A stretch of 56,945 bases of DNA from Lachnospiraceae bacterium (GCA_017621075.1 JAGATV010000055.1:1-56945), one strand, 5' to 3'. Shown: positions 9,009 through 18,253, counted from the stretch's first letter. Numbers and translations: made by a program. The notes: generated by a model not told the origin, from the sequence alone.

Positions 9009-10754
9009 ATGGCTTTTGACGGCGTTACCATAGCAAATGTAGTAAGTGAACTGAACAGAGAACTCATCGGCGGACGGCTTGCCAAGATCGCACAGCCGGA
9101 AAAAGATGAACTGCTTCTGACCATCAAGACCCAGACCGGGCAGAGAAGGCTGCTTCTTTCCGCTGATGCATCCCTGCCCCTGATCTACCTGACAGAAAAC
9201 AATAAACCCAGCCCCATGACAGCGCCGAATTTCTGCATGCTGCTCAGAAAGCACCTGCAGAACGGCAGGATCACGGACATCTCCCAGCCTGGACTGGAGC
9301 GCATCGTCCGCATCGGCGTGGAGCTGATGGACGAAATGGGGGATCTGTGCCACAAGACTCTGATCGTGGAGATCATGGGCAAACACAGTAATATTATCTT
9401 CTGCAACGAGGACAATATCATCATAGACAGCATCAAGCACATTTCCTCCGCTGTCAGCAGCGTCCGCGAGGTCCTGCCCGGCAAACCCTACTTCATTCCG
9501 AAGACGCAGGACAAGCTGGATATCCTGACCGCAGACTATGAAACTTTCCATGCTGCCGTCCTGGCAAGACCCCAGCCCCTGTATAAGGCGCTGTACGGAA
9601 GTTTTGCAGGTATCTCTCCCATCCTGGCACAGGAGCTGTGCTACCGGGCACAGCTTGACGGAGAACAGCCCACAGCCGCACCGGACGACTGCGCATATCA
9701 CCGGCTGTTCGATGTGTTGAGTGATCTGGTCAACATCATTGAGAATGGTGATTTCGCACCCAATATCGCTTACACCAACTCCCAGCCCGTAGAATTTGCA
9801 GCCATCCCTCTGACCATGTACAAGGACGGCGCCGACAAGACCGTATCCTTCCCTTCCATGAGTCGCCTGCTGGAGAACTATTATGCGGAAAAGAACCTGA
9901 TCACCCGCATCCGTCAGAAGTCTGTGGATCTGCGCCGCATCGTCCAGACCGCCCTGGAGCGCAACGTAAAAAAGTATGATCTGCAGCTGCGCCAGATAAA
10001 GGATACCGAAAAGCGTGAGACCTACCGCATTTACGGAGAGCTTCTGAACACCTACGGCTACAGTGCAAAGCCCGGGGACAAGTCTTTGGAAGCGGTAAAT
10101 TACTATACCGGAGAACCTGTGACCATTCCCCTGGACCCGACATTAAGCGCCACGGAAAATGCCAAGAAATACTTTGACAAATATAACAAACTGAAACGTA
10201 CTTATGAAGCGCTGTCAGAATTGACTAAAGAAGTCAAAGAAGAGATCGACCATCTGGAGTCCATTTCCGCCTCCCTGGACATCGCCCTTTTGGAGGAGGA
10301 TCTGGTACAGATCAAAGAAGAACTCACAGAAAGCGGATATATCCACAAAAAGAGCGGCGGCAAAAAGGCAAAAGTCACCAGCAGGCCCTTCCACTATATC
10401 AGCAGTGACGGCTTCCACATCTATGTGGGAAAGAACAATTATCAGAACGATGAACTGACCTTCAAGTTTGCCACCGGCAATGACTGGTGGTTCCATGCCA
10501 AGGGCATCCCCGGTTCCCATGTGATCGTAAAGACCGACGGCCAAGAGTTGCCGGACCGCACCTTCGAGGAAGCCGGACGTCTGGCCGCCTACTATTCCAA
10601 AGGCCGTGGCCAGGAAAAAGTGGAAATTGACTATGTGCGCAAAAAAGAAGTGAAGAAGCCAAGCGGCGCCAAGCCCGGCTTTGTAGTATATTACACCAAT
10701 TTTTCCCTGATGATCGACAGCGATATCAGCGGAATCAGACAGGCGGGGGACTAG
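9009..10754 (+). CDS. rqcH: Ribosome quality control factor RqcH (NFACT family)
   Basis: Binds stalled 50S subunits and recruits Ala-tRNA to add alanine tails that mark nascent chains for degradation. At 581 residues it is the family length: NFACT-N domain (about 1-220, opening MAFDGVTIANVVSELN), helix-hairpin and coiled-coil middle (about 270-430), and the C-terminal NFACT-R/DUF814 domain with RPFHYISSDGFHIYVGKNN and FHAKGIPGSHVIVK. At the position of the Asp-Arg pair important in B. subtilis RqcH, this protein has Glu97-Arg98, a conservative change. GAGGAA precedes the ATG. Older annotations call this family fibronectin-binding protein. Confidence 0.95.
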   Translation: MAFDGVTIANVVSELNRELIGGRLAKIAQPEKDELLLTIKTQTGQRRLLLSADASLPLIYLTENNKPSPMTAPNFCMLLRKHLQNGRITDISQPGLERIVRIGVELMDEMGDLCHKTLIVEIMGKHSNIIFCNEDNIIIDSIKHISSAVSSVREVLPGKPYFIPKTQDKLDILTADYETFHAAVLARPQPLYKALYGSFAGISPILAQELCYRAQLDGEQPTAAPDDCAYHRLFDVLSDLVNIIENGDFAPNIAYTNSQPVEFAAIPLTMYKDGADKTVSFPSMSRLLENYYAEKNLITRIRQKSVDLRRIVQTALERNVKKYDLQLRQIKDTEKRETYRIYGELLNTYGYSAKPGDKSLEAVNYYTGEPVTIPLDPTLSATENAKKYFDKYNKLKRTYEALSELTKEVKEEIDHLESISASLDIALLEEDLVQIKEELTESGYIHKKSGGKKAKVTSRPFHYISSDGFHIYVGKNNYQNDELTFKFATGNDWWFHAKGIPGSHVIVKTDGQELPDRTFEEAGRLAAYYSKGRGQEKVEIDYVRKKEVKKPSGAKPGFVVYYTNFSLMIDSDISGIRQAGD

Positions 10755-10779
10755 CCTTCCCCGGAAAGGAGATCCCACC

Positions 10780-11391
10780 ATGAATTACCGCATACAACCT
10801 TTATCTTTTCAGGAGATTCTTACCATATACGAAACCGTCTCACCCCTGCATTTTCCCAAAGAGGAACTGCGGCCCCTGTCCAACATAAAGCACCTTCTGG
10901 ACCGAGACGGCTATCAGGGGCTTGGGCTTTATCTGCCGGATGCAGCCCTTGCAGGCTATGCCCTGTTCATTGCTCCCCCAAAAGAAAATGTGGTGCTCTT
11001 GGACTTTTTTGCCATCCGGGAAGAATACCGCTGTCTGGGTCTGGGCGGCATCTTCCTGCGGGAAATGCAAAAGCACTTTTCCACCAAACAGGGACTTCTC
11101 CTGGAGACGGAAGATGTGCTGACATCCTCCACGGAAGCAGAAAAGTCACTGCGCACCAGACGCAATGACTTCTATCTTCGTAACGGTGCCTTCTCTACCG
11201 GCATTCACAGTTCGGTGGCAGGCGTCTTCTATGAGATCTTCTTTCTGCCTTCTAGGCTGCCTTCTAGGCTGCCTTCCCGTACAGCCACACTGGACGCTTC
11301 CCTGCTCCGAAGCGAAATGGAACAGATCTATCGGTTCATGCTCAGCGATCTGGGTCCCGAAGCTTATGAGCAACTGATCCGCTTTCACTAA
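10780..11391 (+). CDS. GNAT family N-acetyltransferase
   Basis: Predicted acetyl-CoA-dependent acyltransferase of 203 residues. The core shows VLLDFFAIREEYRCLGLGG (about 67-85), which matches strand 4 and the acetyl-CoA loop of GNAT enzymes, followed by a C-terminal helical tail. The substrate cannot be read from sequence. It follows rqcH by 25 bases with GGAAAGGAG as ribosome site, so the two are probably one operon. A short tandem duplication in the gene gives an SRLPSRLPSR stretch. A strong hairpin terminator follows at once. Confidence 0.75.
   Translation: MNYRIQPLSFQEILTIYETVSPLHFPKEELRPLSNIKHLLDRDGYQGLGLYLPDAALAGYALFIAPPKENVVLLDFFAIREEYRCLGLGGIFLREMQKHFSTKQGLLLETEDVLTSSTEAEKSLRTRRNDFYLRNGAFSTGIHSSVAGVFYEIFFLPSRLPSRLPSRTATLDASLLRSEMEQIYRFMLSDLGPEAYEQLIRFH
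11246..11281 (+). repeat. 12-base tandem repeat inside the GNAT gene
   Basis: The unit TGCCTTCTAGGC occurs twice in perfect tandem (11246-11257, 11258-11269), followed by a partial third copy. Its length keeps the frame and it adds Pro-Ser-Arg-Leu repeats to the protein. Confidence 0.8.
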
Positions 11392-11414
11392 AAGGCCCTG
11401 AAACAGGGCCTTTT
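11390..11414. terminator. Bidirectional terminator between GNAT gene and flippase gene
   Basis: Perfect 11-base stem AAAAGGCCCTG / CAGGGCCTTTT with a 3-base loop, then more T. It sits between two convergent genes and can serve both. Confidence 0.88.
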
Positions 11415-11420
11415 CTTTTC

Positions 11421-13094
11421 CTATCGCATCAACCGGCATTTCCTTGCCAGCTTCACCAGAAGATATCCCTTGGGCATTCCCCGCAGTTCTTCTTCCGTCA
11501 CACCCTTCAAGCCGATGAGCATGACAAAATAAACGGCCGCTCCCAGCACCACCGCCGGGATCACAGCAATGGCCATGGGCACCTCCAAAAGAAGCAGCCC
11601 CTCATAAACAGCCCACGCAGCCACCCCCATAAATACCGATGCCAGACAAGGCACAAAAAAGGTAGTTTTCAGCTCCTGCCTGTAACCTACCGCCCGGCGC
11701 ACCGCTCCCTGGTTCAACAGGCACATAACGCCGGAGTACAGAGTATTGGCCACGGCAATACTGTACATATCAAGATCTGTAAAGAACAATAAGCCCCAGG
11801 TTGCCGCCGTCTGGAGTATCAGGGCAATTCCCGCATTGATGATCGGGGTATTGACCTTTCCAAGCCCCTGCAGGATAGAGCTGTTTAAAGTGGACAGGGC
11901 ATAGAAGATCACGGACAAGGCCAGGGTCATCAGGATCTTTCCCGCCATATCCAGTTCCTCTGCCGAAGTCCTGGGGAACAATAGCGCCGTAATGGGCTTG
12001 CCCAATACAAACAGTCCCACGCCACAGGGAATGGAAATGAGCATGGTGGTCTTCACCGCCACTGCGATCTTTCCTCTGGCGCCGTCCCTGTCTCCTGCCG
12101 CAATCAGTTGTGCTACGGATGGTATCATGGCTGCTGCCATGGCTGACGCAAAAGCAATGGGAATATTGGATATGGTAAGGGCCTGACCGGCAAAGACACC
12201 CCACCTGGAGGTAACCGCCACCGTATCCAGATTTTTCATTGCAGGATAGAAATCCGTATAGATCTTGGTGTTTACCGAGCTGCTCAGATTGTAGACAGCC
12301 GTACTCAGGATAAACGGCGTCACCACTGCCGTTATCATCTTAAAAATATCGCCATAGCTATCCACTTCTCTGTGTCTGTCCCGCCTGATCCTTCCCCGGA
12401 TCATTCCCCGGTTCAGGCCATAGACTGCCAGCATGAACAAAAGGGCTGTCAGCACACCCACGCCCGTGCCCATGGCGCTTCCCACTGCGCCTCTTACCGC
12501 ACGGGCCACCTGATCCTCCGTGGACGCAGGCATTTCCATGGTCCCAAAGCTTAACTTGATCAACAGATATGCGGCGCCGATGCTGACTGCCGCATTGGCG
12601 ATCTGCTCTAAGATCTGGGAGACAGACGTCTGGGCCATGCTCTTGTGAGCCTGGAAATATCCCCGCAGCACCCCCAGTATCCCATAGAGGAAAATAGTGG
12701 GTGCAAAAGTTCTCAATACCGGTACGGCGGCTTCTTCCACAAACAGCCCCGCCCCAAAGAAAAGGAACAGGCTGGCTACCGCTCCCACCACCAGCACATA
12801 GATCAGGGAACCCAAAAAGATGCGATGGGCATTCCGATACTCCTTTACCCCCAGTTTCTGCGCAATGACCTTGGATATGGCGGAAGGAATACTGTAGGAG
12901 GAGATCAGCAGAATGATGGTATAATAGGAGTATGCCGACTGATAATAGCCCAGTCCCAGAGGACCGATGACACTATGTAAAGGGCTCCTGTAAAGGAGCC
13001 CTATGATTCTGCTTATGATCCCGGCTGCCGCCAGGATGCCCGCCTGCATGATAAAGTTGTTCTTGCTGTTATTCCTACTGTTGTGATCGCTCAT
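11421..13094 (-). CDS. MurJ/SpoVB-like lipid-linked oligosaccharide flippase
   Basis: Integral membrane protein of 557 residues with about 14 hydrophobic segments, from the MVF/polysaccharide transport superfamily. The N-terminal pattern FIMQAGILAAAGIISRIIGL, then YRSPLHSVIGPLGLGYYQSA, matches the SpoVB/MurJ-type flippases of Firmicutes. Such proteins move lipid II or related precursors across the membrane. Whether this one serves vegetative wall, spore cortex or polysaccharide cannot be decided. It lies 35 bases after glgA on the same strand and probably shares its transcript. GGAG precedes the ATG. Confidence 0.85.
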   Translation of the reverse strand: MSDHNSRNNSKNNFIMQAGILAAAGIISRIIGLLYRSPLHSVIGPLGLGYYQSAYSYYTIILLISSYSIPSAISKVIAQKLGVKEYRNAHRIFLGSLIYVLVVGAVASLFLFFGAGLFVEEAAVPVLRTFAPTIFLYGILGVLRGYFQAHKSMAQTSVSQILEQIANAAVSIGAAYLLIKLSFGTMEMPASTEDQVARAVRGAVGSAMGTGVGVLTALLFMLAVYGLNRGMIRGRIRRDRHREVDSYGDIFKMITAVVTPFILSTAVYNLSSSVNTKIYTDFYPAMKNLDTVAVTSRWGVFAGQALTISNIPIAFASAMAAAMIPSVAQLIAAGDRDGARGKIAVAVKTTMLISIPCGVGLFVLGKPITALLFPRTSAEELDMAGKILMTLALSVIFYALSTLNSSILQGLGKVNTPIINAGIALILQTAATWGLLFFTDLDMYSIAVANTLYSGVMCLLNQGAVRRAVGYRQELKTTFFVPCLASVFMGVAAWAVYEGLLLLEVPMAIAVIPAVVLGAAVYFVMLIGLKGVTEEELRGMPKGYLLVKLARKCRLMR

Positions 13095-13129
13095 CCTGTG
13101 TCTCCATGGGTCGGATTGCTACCGGGATC

Positions 13130-14575
13130 TCAACCGATCAGCCAGTCATACATCTCCTGATATTTTCCTGCGGAAACCTTCCAGGAGAAATCTGCTGCCA
13201 TGGCCCGGTCCACAATCTTATTCCACTCCCGCTTCCTGTCATAGTAGACCTGCTCCGCATAGCGGATGGCACCTAACATCTCATGGGCATTGTAGTTGAT
13301 AAAACTGAAGCCTGTGCCGGTACTCTCATACTGGTTATATGGCTGTACCGTATCCTTCAGGCCGCCGGTCTCCCTGACAATGGGAACCGTGCCGTAGCGC
13401 AGCGCCATCAACTGGCTCAAGCCACAGGGCTCGAACAGGGAAGGCATCAGGAACGCATCACAGGATGCATAGATCTTGTGGGACAATGCGTCGGAATAAA
13501 AGATATTGGCTGATACCTTATCTCCGTATTTCCAGTCAAAATGGCGGAACATATTCTCATATCGCTCTTCCCCGGTACCCAGCACCACCAGCTGGATATC
13601 GTCCTGGCACAGCTCATCCATGATATAAGCCACCAGATCCAGGCCCTTCTGGTCTGTCAGACGGGATACCAGTCCGATCATCATCTTCCTGTCATCCACC
13701 TTCAGTCCCAATTCCTCTTGGAGAGCGCGTTTATTTTTGATCTTTTCCTTTCGGAAATTCATTGCATTATAATTCTTTACGATGTACTTATCCGTCTCGG
13801 GATTGAACTCCTCATAGTCGATACCGTTGACGATACCTCTCAGATCGCGGCTGCGGGCCCTGAGCAGTCCATCCAGACCCTCACCGTAAAAAGGCGTCTT
13901 GATCTCTTCCGCATAAGTATTGCTCACCGTGGTCACCGCATCGGCAAATACAATGCCTCCCTTTAACAGATTGGCATCCTTGTAAGCCTCCAACTTATCC
14001 GGTGTAAAGAAATAATCGGACAGCCCGGTGATCTCCCTGACGGTCTTCACATCCCATTTACCCTGGAATTTCAGATTGTGGATGGTGATGACCGTCTTAA
14101 TGCCCCGGTAAAATGCATTGCCCTGGAAACGCTCTTTCAGATACACAGGGATCAGACCGGTCTGCCAGTCATGGCAGTGGATCAGATCCGGTCTGAAATC
14201 AAGCAGAGGCAGGGCAGACAGAACTGCCTTACAGAAATAGCCATATCTCTCGATCTCATAACGGGGATCATCATTGTATACCTTGGGACCGCCAAAATAA
14301 GATTCATTGTCAATGAAATAATAGTGGATACCGTCCACCACTGCTTCCATGATGCCCACATACATATTCTGCCAGCTATAATCCATATAGAAATGGTTGA
14401 CATAAGTTAGTTTATCCTTCATTTCCTGTTTCATACAGGCATACTTGGGAAGGAAGACCCTTACGTCAAAATACTGTTTGTCGATATACTTGGGCAGGGA
14501 GCCTACCACATCTGCCAGGCCGCCTGTCTTGATAAAAGGAACCCCCTCTGACGCAACAAAAAGAATTTTCTTCAT
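13130..14575 (-). CDS. glgA: Glycogen synthase (ADP-glucose type)
   Basis: Transfers glucose from ADP-glucose to the growing alpha-1,4-glucan. The 481 residues fit the GT5 family. The substrate-binding KTGGLADVVG motif starts at residue 16, HCHDWQTGLIP lies in the N-terminal Rossmann domain, and LVSRLTDQKGLDL and the catalytic PSLFEPCGLSQL motif lie in the C-terminal domain. No other glycogen genes (glgB, C, P) are adjacent, although a 4-alpha-glucanotransferase lies about 30 kb away. A TATAAT at 14611-14616 may be its -10 box, but I see no good -35. Confidence 0.95.
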   Translation of the reverse strand: MKKILFVASEGVPFIKTGGLADVVGSLPKYIDKQYFDVRVFLPKYACMKQEMKDKLTYVNHFYMDYSWQNMYVGIMEAVVDGIHYYFIDNESYFGGPKVYNDDPRYEIERYGYFCKAVLSALPLLDFRPDLIHCHDWQTGLIPVYLKERFQGNAFYRGIKTVITIHNLKFQGKWDVKTVREITGLSDYFFTPDKLEAYKDANLLKGGIVFADAVTTVSNTYAEEIKTPFYGEGLDGLLRARSRDLRGIVNGIDYEEFNPETDKYIVKNYNAMNFRKEKIKNKRALQEELGLKVDDRKMMIGLVSRLTDQKGLDLVAYIMDELCQDDIQLVVLGTGEERYENMFRHFDWKYGDKVSANIFYSDALSHKIYASCDAFLMPSLFEPCGLSQLMALRYGTVPIVRETGGLKDTVQPYNQYESTGTGFSFINYNAHEMLGAIRYAEQVYYDRKREWNKIVDRAMAADFSWKVSAGKYQEMYDWLIG

Positions 14576-14649
14576 TTGAAACCCTCCACGTTGAAAGCCA
14601 CTTTTGTACTATTATACACCATTATCGAAAACGAGGAAAGAGTTTCTTG

Positions 14650-15168
14650 CTAAATCCTGTAAGAAAGTCGGATCTTGTCGGCGATCAGGGCAATGAATTC
14701 GGAATTGGTGGGCTTACCCTTCCCCGTATCGATGGTATAGCCGAACAGCGCATCCAAGGTCTCCATCCTTCCTCTGCTCCAGGCCACTTCAATGGCGTGT
14801 CTGATAGCTCTTTCCACACGGCTTGGGGTAGTCTGGAACCGCTTGGCAATGGTGGGATAAAGGATCTTGGTAATAGAACTGATCATGGCAGGGTCCTCCA
14901 CCGACATCATGATGGCTTCCCGCAGATATTGATACCCTTTGATATGAGCCGGCACACCGATCTCATGGATCATATCCGTCACATCCTGCTCCAGATTGCG
15001 GATCACTTCCTGCTTCTTGACCTTCTCCGCATTTTCCTTATCCATGGCACTTTTGCTGGAAGGCACTGTTATCATGATCTGGAATTCCTTTCCTGCGTTC
15101 ATCAGATCCCCCAGGATCTTGTATACTTTGTCATTATCCTTTGTAGTTGTAATGTTCAGTTGTTCCAT
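14650..15168 (-). CDS. Receiver-less Spo0A-like DNA-binding protein
   Basis: The 172-residue product carries, from about residue 62 to the end, a nearly complete Spo0A C-terminal DNA-binding domain: [20 protein letters not shown] (68-87), the recognition helix [18 protein letters not shown] (116-133), and [18 protein letters not shown]. The first 60 residues are short and charged and show none of the receiver features of Spo0A (no acidic pocket, no phospho-Asp, no switch Lys), so it cannot be phosphorylated like Spo0A. It probably binds 0A-box-like DNA, either competing with Spo0A or acting constitutively. It has its own promoter. The family assignment of the domain is firm; the role is inference. 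Confidence 0.88.
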   Translation of the reverse strand: MEQLNITTTKDNDKVYKILGDLMNAGKEFQIMITVPSSKSAMDKENAEKVKKQEVIRNLEQDVTDMIHEIGVPAHIKGYQYLREAIMMSVEDPAMISSITKILYPTIAKRFQTTPSRVERAIRHAIEVAWSRGRMETLDALFGYTIDTGKGKPTNSEFIALIADKIRLSYRI

Positions 15169-15214
15169 TAAACTACCTCCAAAATCTAAAAAAGCTGAAA
15201 TTTCGTACTAACCC

Positions 15215-15244
15215 ATTATAATGTGATATTGTTTGATGCTTCAA
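15215..15244 (-). promoter_or_regulatory. Promoter of the Spo0A-like gene
   Basis: Minus strand: TTGAAG (15239-15244), 18 bases, TATAAT (15215-15220), about 45 bases before the start codon. Confidence 0.65.
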
Positions 15245-15283
15245 CCACATTCCATCGCACATTCCGGGCAATTTGGACAAAAA

Positions 15284-15309
15284 ACAGCAAAACCTCCCGG
15301 CTCTGCTGT
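15284..15309 (-). terminator. Weak terminator candidate after ptsI
   Basis: A 6-base stem (ACAGCA/TGCTGT) with a 14-base loop is followed on the minus strand by TTTTTT. It lies 18 bases after the ptsI stop. The stem is short, so this is tentative. Confidence 0.4.
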
Positions 15310-15326
15310 CTTTTCTACAAATCCCG

Positions 15327-16973
15327 TTATTTTTTCCCCAGATCCAATTCCCGTACACGCTGTCGCAGAGAAAGGACCGATGCCGGCGCCACGCTCAGCT
15401 CATCTATCCCCATCCGCAAAAATTGCTCCGTCAGGGCAGGATCTGCCGCCAGCTCACCGCAGATACCGATCCAGATACCCGCCCGGCGGGCATTTTCCGC
15501 CGCCATCTCTATGAGCTTCATCACAGCCCTGTGCTCCGGGTCATCAAAACAGGCCAGTGCCCCGTTCTGTCTGTCCAGCGCAAGGGTATACTGGGTCAGA
15601 TCATTGGTCCCCACGCTGAAAAAATCCACCATTTCCGCAAGTCTGTCACTTAAAAGAGCGGCGGCAGGGGTCTCGATCATAATACCAGTGGGAAGATTCT
15701 TCGCAAAGGGGATTCCCTCCCTGTCAAGCTCCCTTCTTGCCTCTTCTTCGATCTCACGGATCTTTTCTATCTCTTCCGGGGAAGTGATCATGGGGTACAT
15801 GATACTCAGCTTCCCATAGATCCCCGCACGGTAAAGAGCCCGAAGCTGTGTCCTTAAAAGTTCCCGGTTCTGAAGCCCCAGACGGATGGCCCTAAGCCCC
15901 AGTGCCGGGTTGGCTTCCCGCTCAAGCCCCAGATACGGCACTTTTTTGTCGGCACCGATATCCATGGTCCGGATCACCACTTCTCTTCCCTGCATCCGTT
16001 CCAGGACCTGCCTGTAGAAATCTGCCTGCGTTTCTTCGTCCGGAGCACTGTCCCTGCCAAGATACAGGATCTCGCTTCGCAGCAGCCCAATACCTCCCGC
16101 ATCATTCAAAAGAGCAGCCTCCACGTCCTCAAGGCTTCCCGCATTGGCGAACACCTTGATGCACCTGCCGTCCCTGGTGACATTCTCCTGCCCCTTCAAG
16201 GTATGGAGCATGGCTACATGGCGGTCCGACTGTTCCTTTTTCTCCCGCATGGCCTCCCGGGTGGCAGCATCCGGCTCCACATACAAAATCCCGGCATAGC
16301 CGTCTACAATAGCCCGGCTGCCGTCATATTCCTCCGACAACTCCTGTCCCACGCATACCAGCGCCGGGATTCCCATGCTCCGCGCCAGGATTGCCGTGTG
16401 GGAATCCGTACTGCCCCTGCGCATAAGGAATCCAAGCACCAGATGCCTGGAAAGCTGCACCGTCTCACTGGGCATCAGATCGTCCGCAACAATAATGGAC
16501 GGCTCCTCCGGGAACTCCTGCCGGAAAGCCTTCGACGTTTTCTGCCCTGTCAGGATCTTAAGGAGCCTTTGGGAAATATCCCTCACATCCTGGGCCCGCT
16601 CCCGCATATAAGCATCTTCCATGGAATGGAACATCCTTGACATATTTTCCCCGGTGATCTGAATGGCATACTCCAGATTCACACCCTGGGTATTTACCAT
16701 ATTTTCTACGCTTGCCACATATTCCGGATCCTCCACCATCATCTGATGGATCTCAAAAATGGCAGCGTTAGCGGCACCCACATCCTCCATCGTACGGTCA
16801 TACAACTCCCCAAGCTGCATCACTGCGATCCGTCGGGCCCGGGCAAATCGCTCCAGTTCCTCCGCCTTATCCTCCACCGGATGGCGTTCTGCCAACGCTT
16901 CCCCTCCTCTGTAAAAGAAAAGGGGGCCCTCACAGATATCGCGAAATACACTTTTTCCCTCCAGTACCTTCAT
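15327..16973 (-). CDS. ptsI: PTS Enzyme I (phosphoenolpyruvate-protein phosphotransferase)
   Basis: Takes phosphate from phosphoenolpyruvate and passes it to HPr. The 548 residues have the HPr-binding helical N-domain, the phosphohistidine region with SHTAILARSMGIPAL (His192), and a C-terminal PEP-binding barrel with IMYPMITSPEEI, GIMIETPAAALLSDRL, FFSVGTNDLTQYTLALDR and GICGELAADP. The stretch before the active histidine reads MRRGSTDSHTAI instead of the common GGRTSHTAI, so it is a divergent member or second paralogue. No ptsH is adjacent. GGAGG precedes the ATG. Its promoter abuts the divergent DUF4317 promoter. Confidence 0.9.
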   Translation of the reverse strand: MKVLEGKSVFRDICEGPLFFYRGGEALAERHPVEDKAEELERFARARRIAVMQLGELYDRTMEDVGAANAAIFEIHQMMVEDPEYVASVENMVNTQGVNLEYAIQITGENMSRMFHSMEDAYMRERAQDVRDISQRLLKILTGQKTSKAFRQEFPEEPSIIVADDLMPSETVQLSRHLVLGFLMRRGSTDSHTAILARSMGIPALVCVGQELSEEYDGSRAIVDGYAGILYVEPDAATREAMREKKEQSDRHVAMLHTLKGQENVTRDGRCIKVFANAGSLEDVEAALLNDAGGIGLLRSEILYLGRDSAPDEETQADFYRQVLERMQGREVVIRTMDIGADKKVPYLGLEREANPALGLRAIRLGLQNRELLRTQLRALYRAGIYGKLSIMYPMITSPEEIEKIREIEEEARRELDREGIPFAKNLPTGIMIETPAAALLSDRLAEMVDFFSVGTNDLTQYTLALDRQNGALACFDDPEHRAVMKLIEMAAENARRAGIWIGICGELAADPALTEQFLRMGIDELSVAPASVLSLRQRVRELDLGKK

Positions 16974-17005
16974 GCAGGCTCCCTCCTTTCCCCTGTTGTG
17001 TCAAT

Positions 17006-17035
17006 ATTATACCACATTTTCTCCCTTTTTCACAA
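17006..17035 (-). promoter_or_regulatory. Promoter of ptsI
   Basis: Minus strand: TTGTGA (17030-17035), 18 bases, TATAAT (17006-17011). Confidence 0.65.
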
Positions 17036-17064
17036 TTGCTCCTGCCACAAAATTGAGATATACT
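17036..17064 (+). promoter_or_regulatory. Promoter of the DUF4317 gene
   Basis: Plus strand: TTGCTC (17036-17041), 17 bases, TATACT (17059-17064). Its -35 box starts one base after the -35 box of the divergent ptsI promoter. Confidence 0.55.
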
Positions 17065-17098
17065 TAAATTCAAAAACAGAAAGATGAGGAATCCATTT

Positions 17099-18253
17099 AT
17101 GATAAAACAGGAAGTAAGCGAGATCAAAAAACTTTTGACCCAGAAGAATTGCTCCATCACCCGTATCTGCGGCTGCTATGTGGATGGGGAAAAGAATAAG
17201 AAGACACGGTTCAAACAGGCCTTTTTATCCCTTCCCGAAGAAGAAATGTTCAAATATTTTGAAATCCTGAGAAAGACCCTCTCAGGCACCATCGGCAAAA
17301 ATATGCTGAATCTGGAATTTCCTCTGTCCAGCGAGGAGGAAGGCGGCACCCAGGAATTCCTTTTGCGTCTTAAGAGCAGCCGTCTGAAAGACGATGGACT
17401 TCTGGAAGAATTTTATGACAGGATCATTGACGCTTACGAATATGTAGGAAACTATCTGATCCTGGTTGTCCATGATGCTTACGACGTCCCCGGCAGGACT
17501 TCGGACGGCATCGACATGGAAGATGCCTCCGACGAAGTGTACGAATATCTTCTGACCTGTATCTGTCCCGTAAATCTGTCGAAACCGGGCTTGAGCTACA
17601 ATGCTGAGGAAAATGCCTTCCAGAACCGCATCCGTGACTGGGTGGTGGATCTGCCCGAAACCGGATTCCTGTTCCCTGCTTTCAATGACAGGAGCACCGA
17701 TCTGCACAGCACCCTCTACTACTCCAAGAATGCAGAAGAATTGAAGGAATCCTTTGTGGAACAGCTCCTGGGCTGCCCTCTCCCTCTGTCCGCAGGCGGG
17801 CAGAAAGAGACCTTCCATACCCTCATCGAGGAGACCCTGGGAGATACCTGCGATATGGAAGTAGTGAAGAACATCCATGAAAAACTCACCGAGATGGTGG
17901 AAGAACATAAAGAAGAGCCGCAGCCCCTGGTACTTGACAAAAATGAAGTAAAGACCCTGTTCGCAAGCAGCGGTGTGTCCAATGACAAAATGGCTGAGTT
18001 CGACAGACATTATGATGAGACTGCCGGGGAGGACACCTCCCTTCTGGTGAGCAATGTCATGAACAGCCGCTCCTTTGAGGTCAAGACTCCCGATGTGGTC
18101 ATCAAAGTAAATCCGGAACGCACGGACTTAATTGGCACCCGCACCATAGACGGCAGACCATGCCTGGTCATCGAGTTGGACGGAAACGTAGAGGTAAACG
18201 GCATCACGGTAAGAGCGGACTCTCATCATAACTCTCCAGAAAATGATGCCTGA
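17099..18253 (+). CDS. DUF4317 family protein
   Basis: Cytosolic protein of unknown function, 384 residues from the ATG at 17099. That start has GAGGA eight bases upstream and gives the typical opening before EIKKLLTQKNCSITRICGCY. An earlier ATG (17084) has no ribosome site. The family is widespread in Lachnospiraceae and related Clostridia. Features visible are the N-terminal ICGCYVDGEKNKK stretch, a central VVHDAYDVPGRTSDG motif and a C-terminal beta-rich end. No signal peptide or membrane segment is seen. Its last 50 bases overlap the end of the convergent rhodanese/TtcA-like gene. Confidence 0.85.
   Translation: MIKQEVSEIKKLLTQKNCSITRICGCYVDGEKNKKTRFKQAFLSLPEEEMFKYFEILRKTLSGTIGKNMLNLEFPLSSEEEGGTQEFLLRLKSSRLKDDGLLEEFYDRIIDAYEYVGNYLILVVHDAYDVPGRTSDGIDMEDASDEVYEYLLTCICPVNLSKPGLSYNAEENAFQNRIRDWVVDLPETGFLFPAFNDRSTDLHSTLYYSKNAEELKESFVEQLLGCPLPLSAGGQKETFHTLIEETLGDTCDMEVVKNIHEKLTEMVEEHKEEPQPLVLDKNEVKTLFASSGVSNDKMAEFDRHYDETAGEDTSLLVSNVMNSRSFEVKTPDVVIKVNPERTDLIGTRTIDGRPCLVIELDGNVEVNGITVRADSHHNSPENDA

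Noticed and set aside
8907-9701. Open frame of 264 codons opposite the rqcH 5' part
   Set aside because: Shadow of rqcH; no start signal and no family resemblance.
17282-18010. Open frame of 242 codons opposite DUF4317
   Set aside because: Shadow of a well-supported gene; no ribosome site or recognisable domain.
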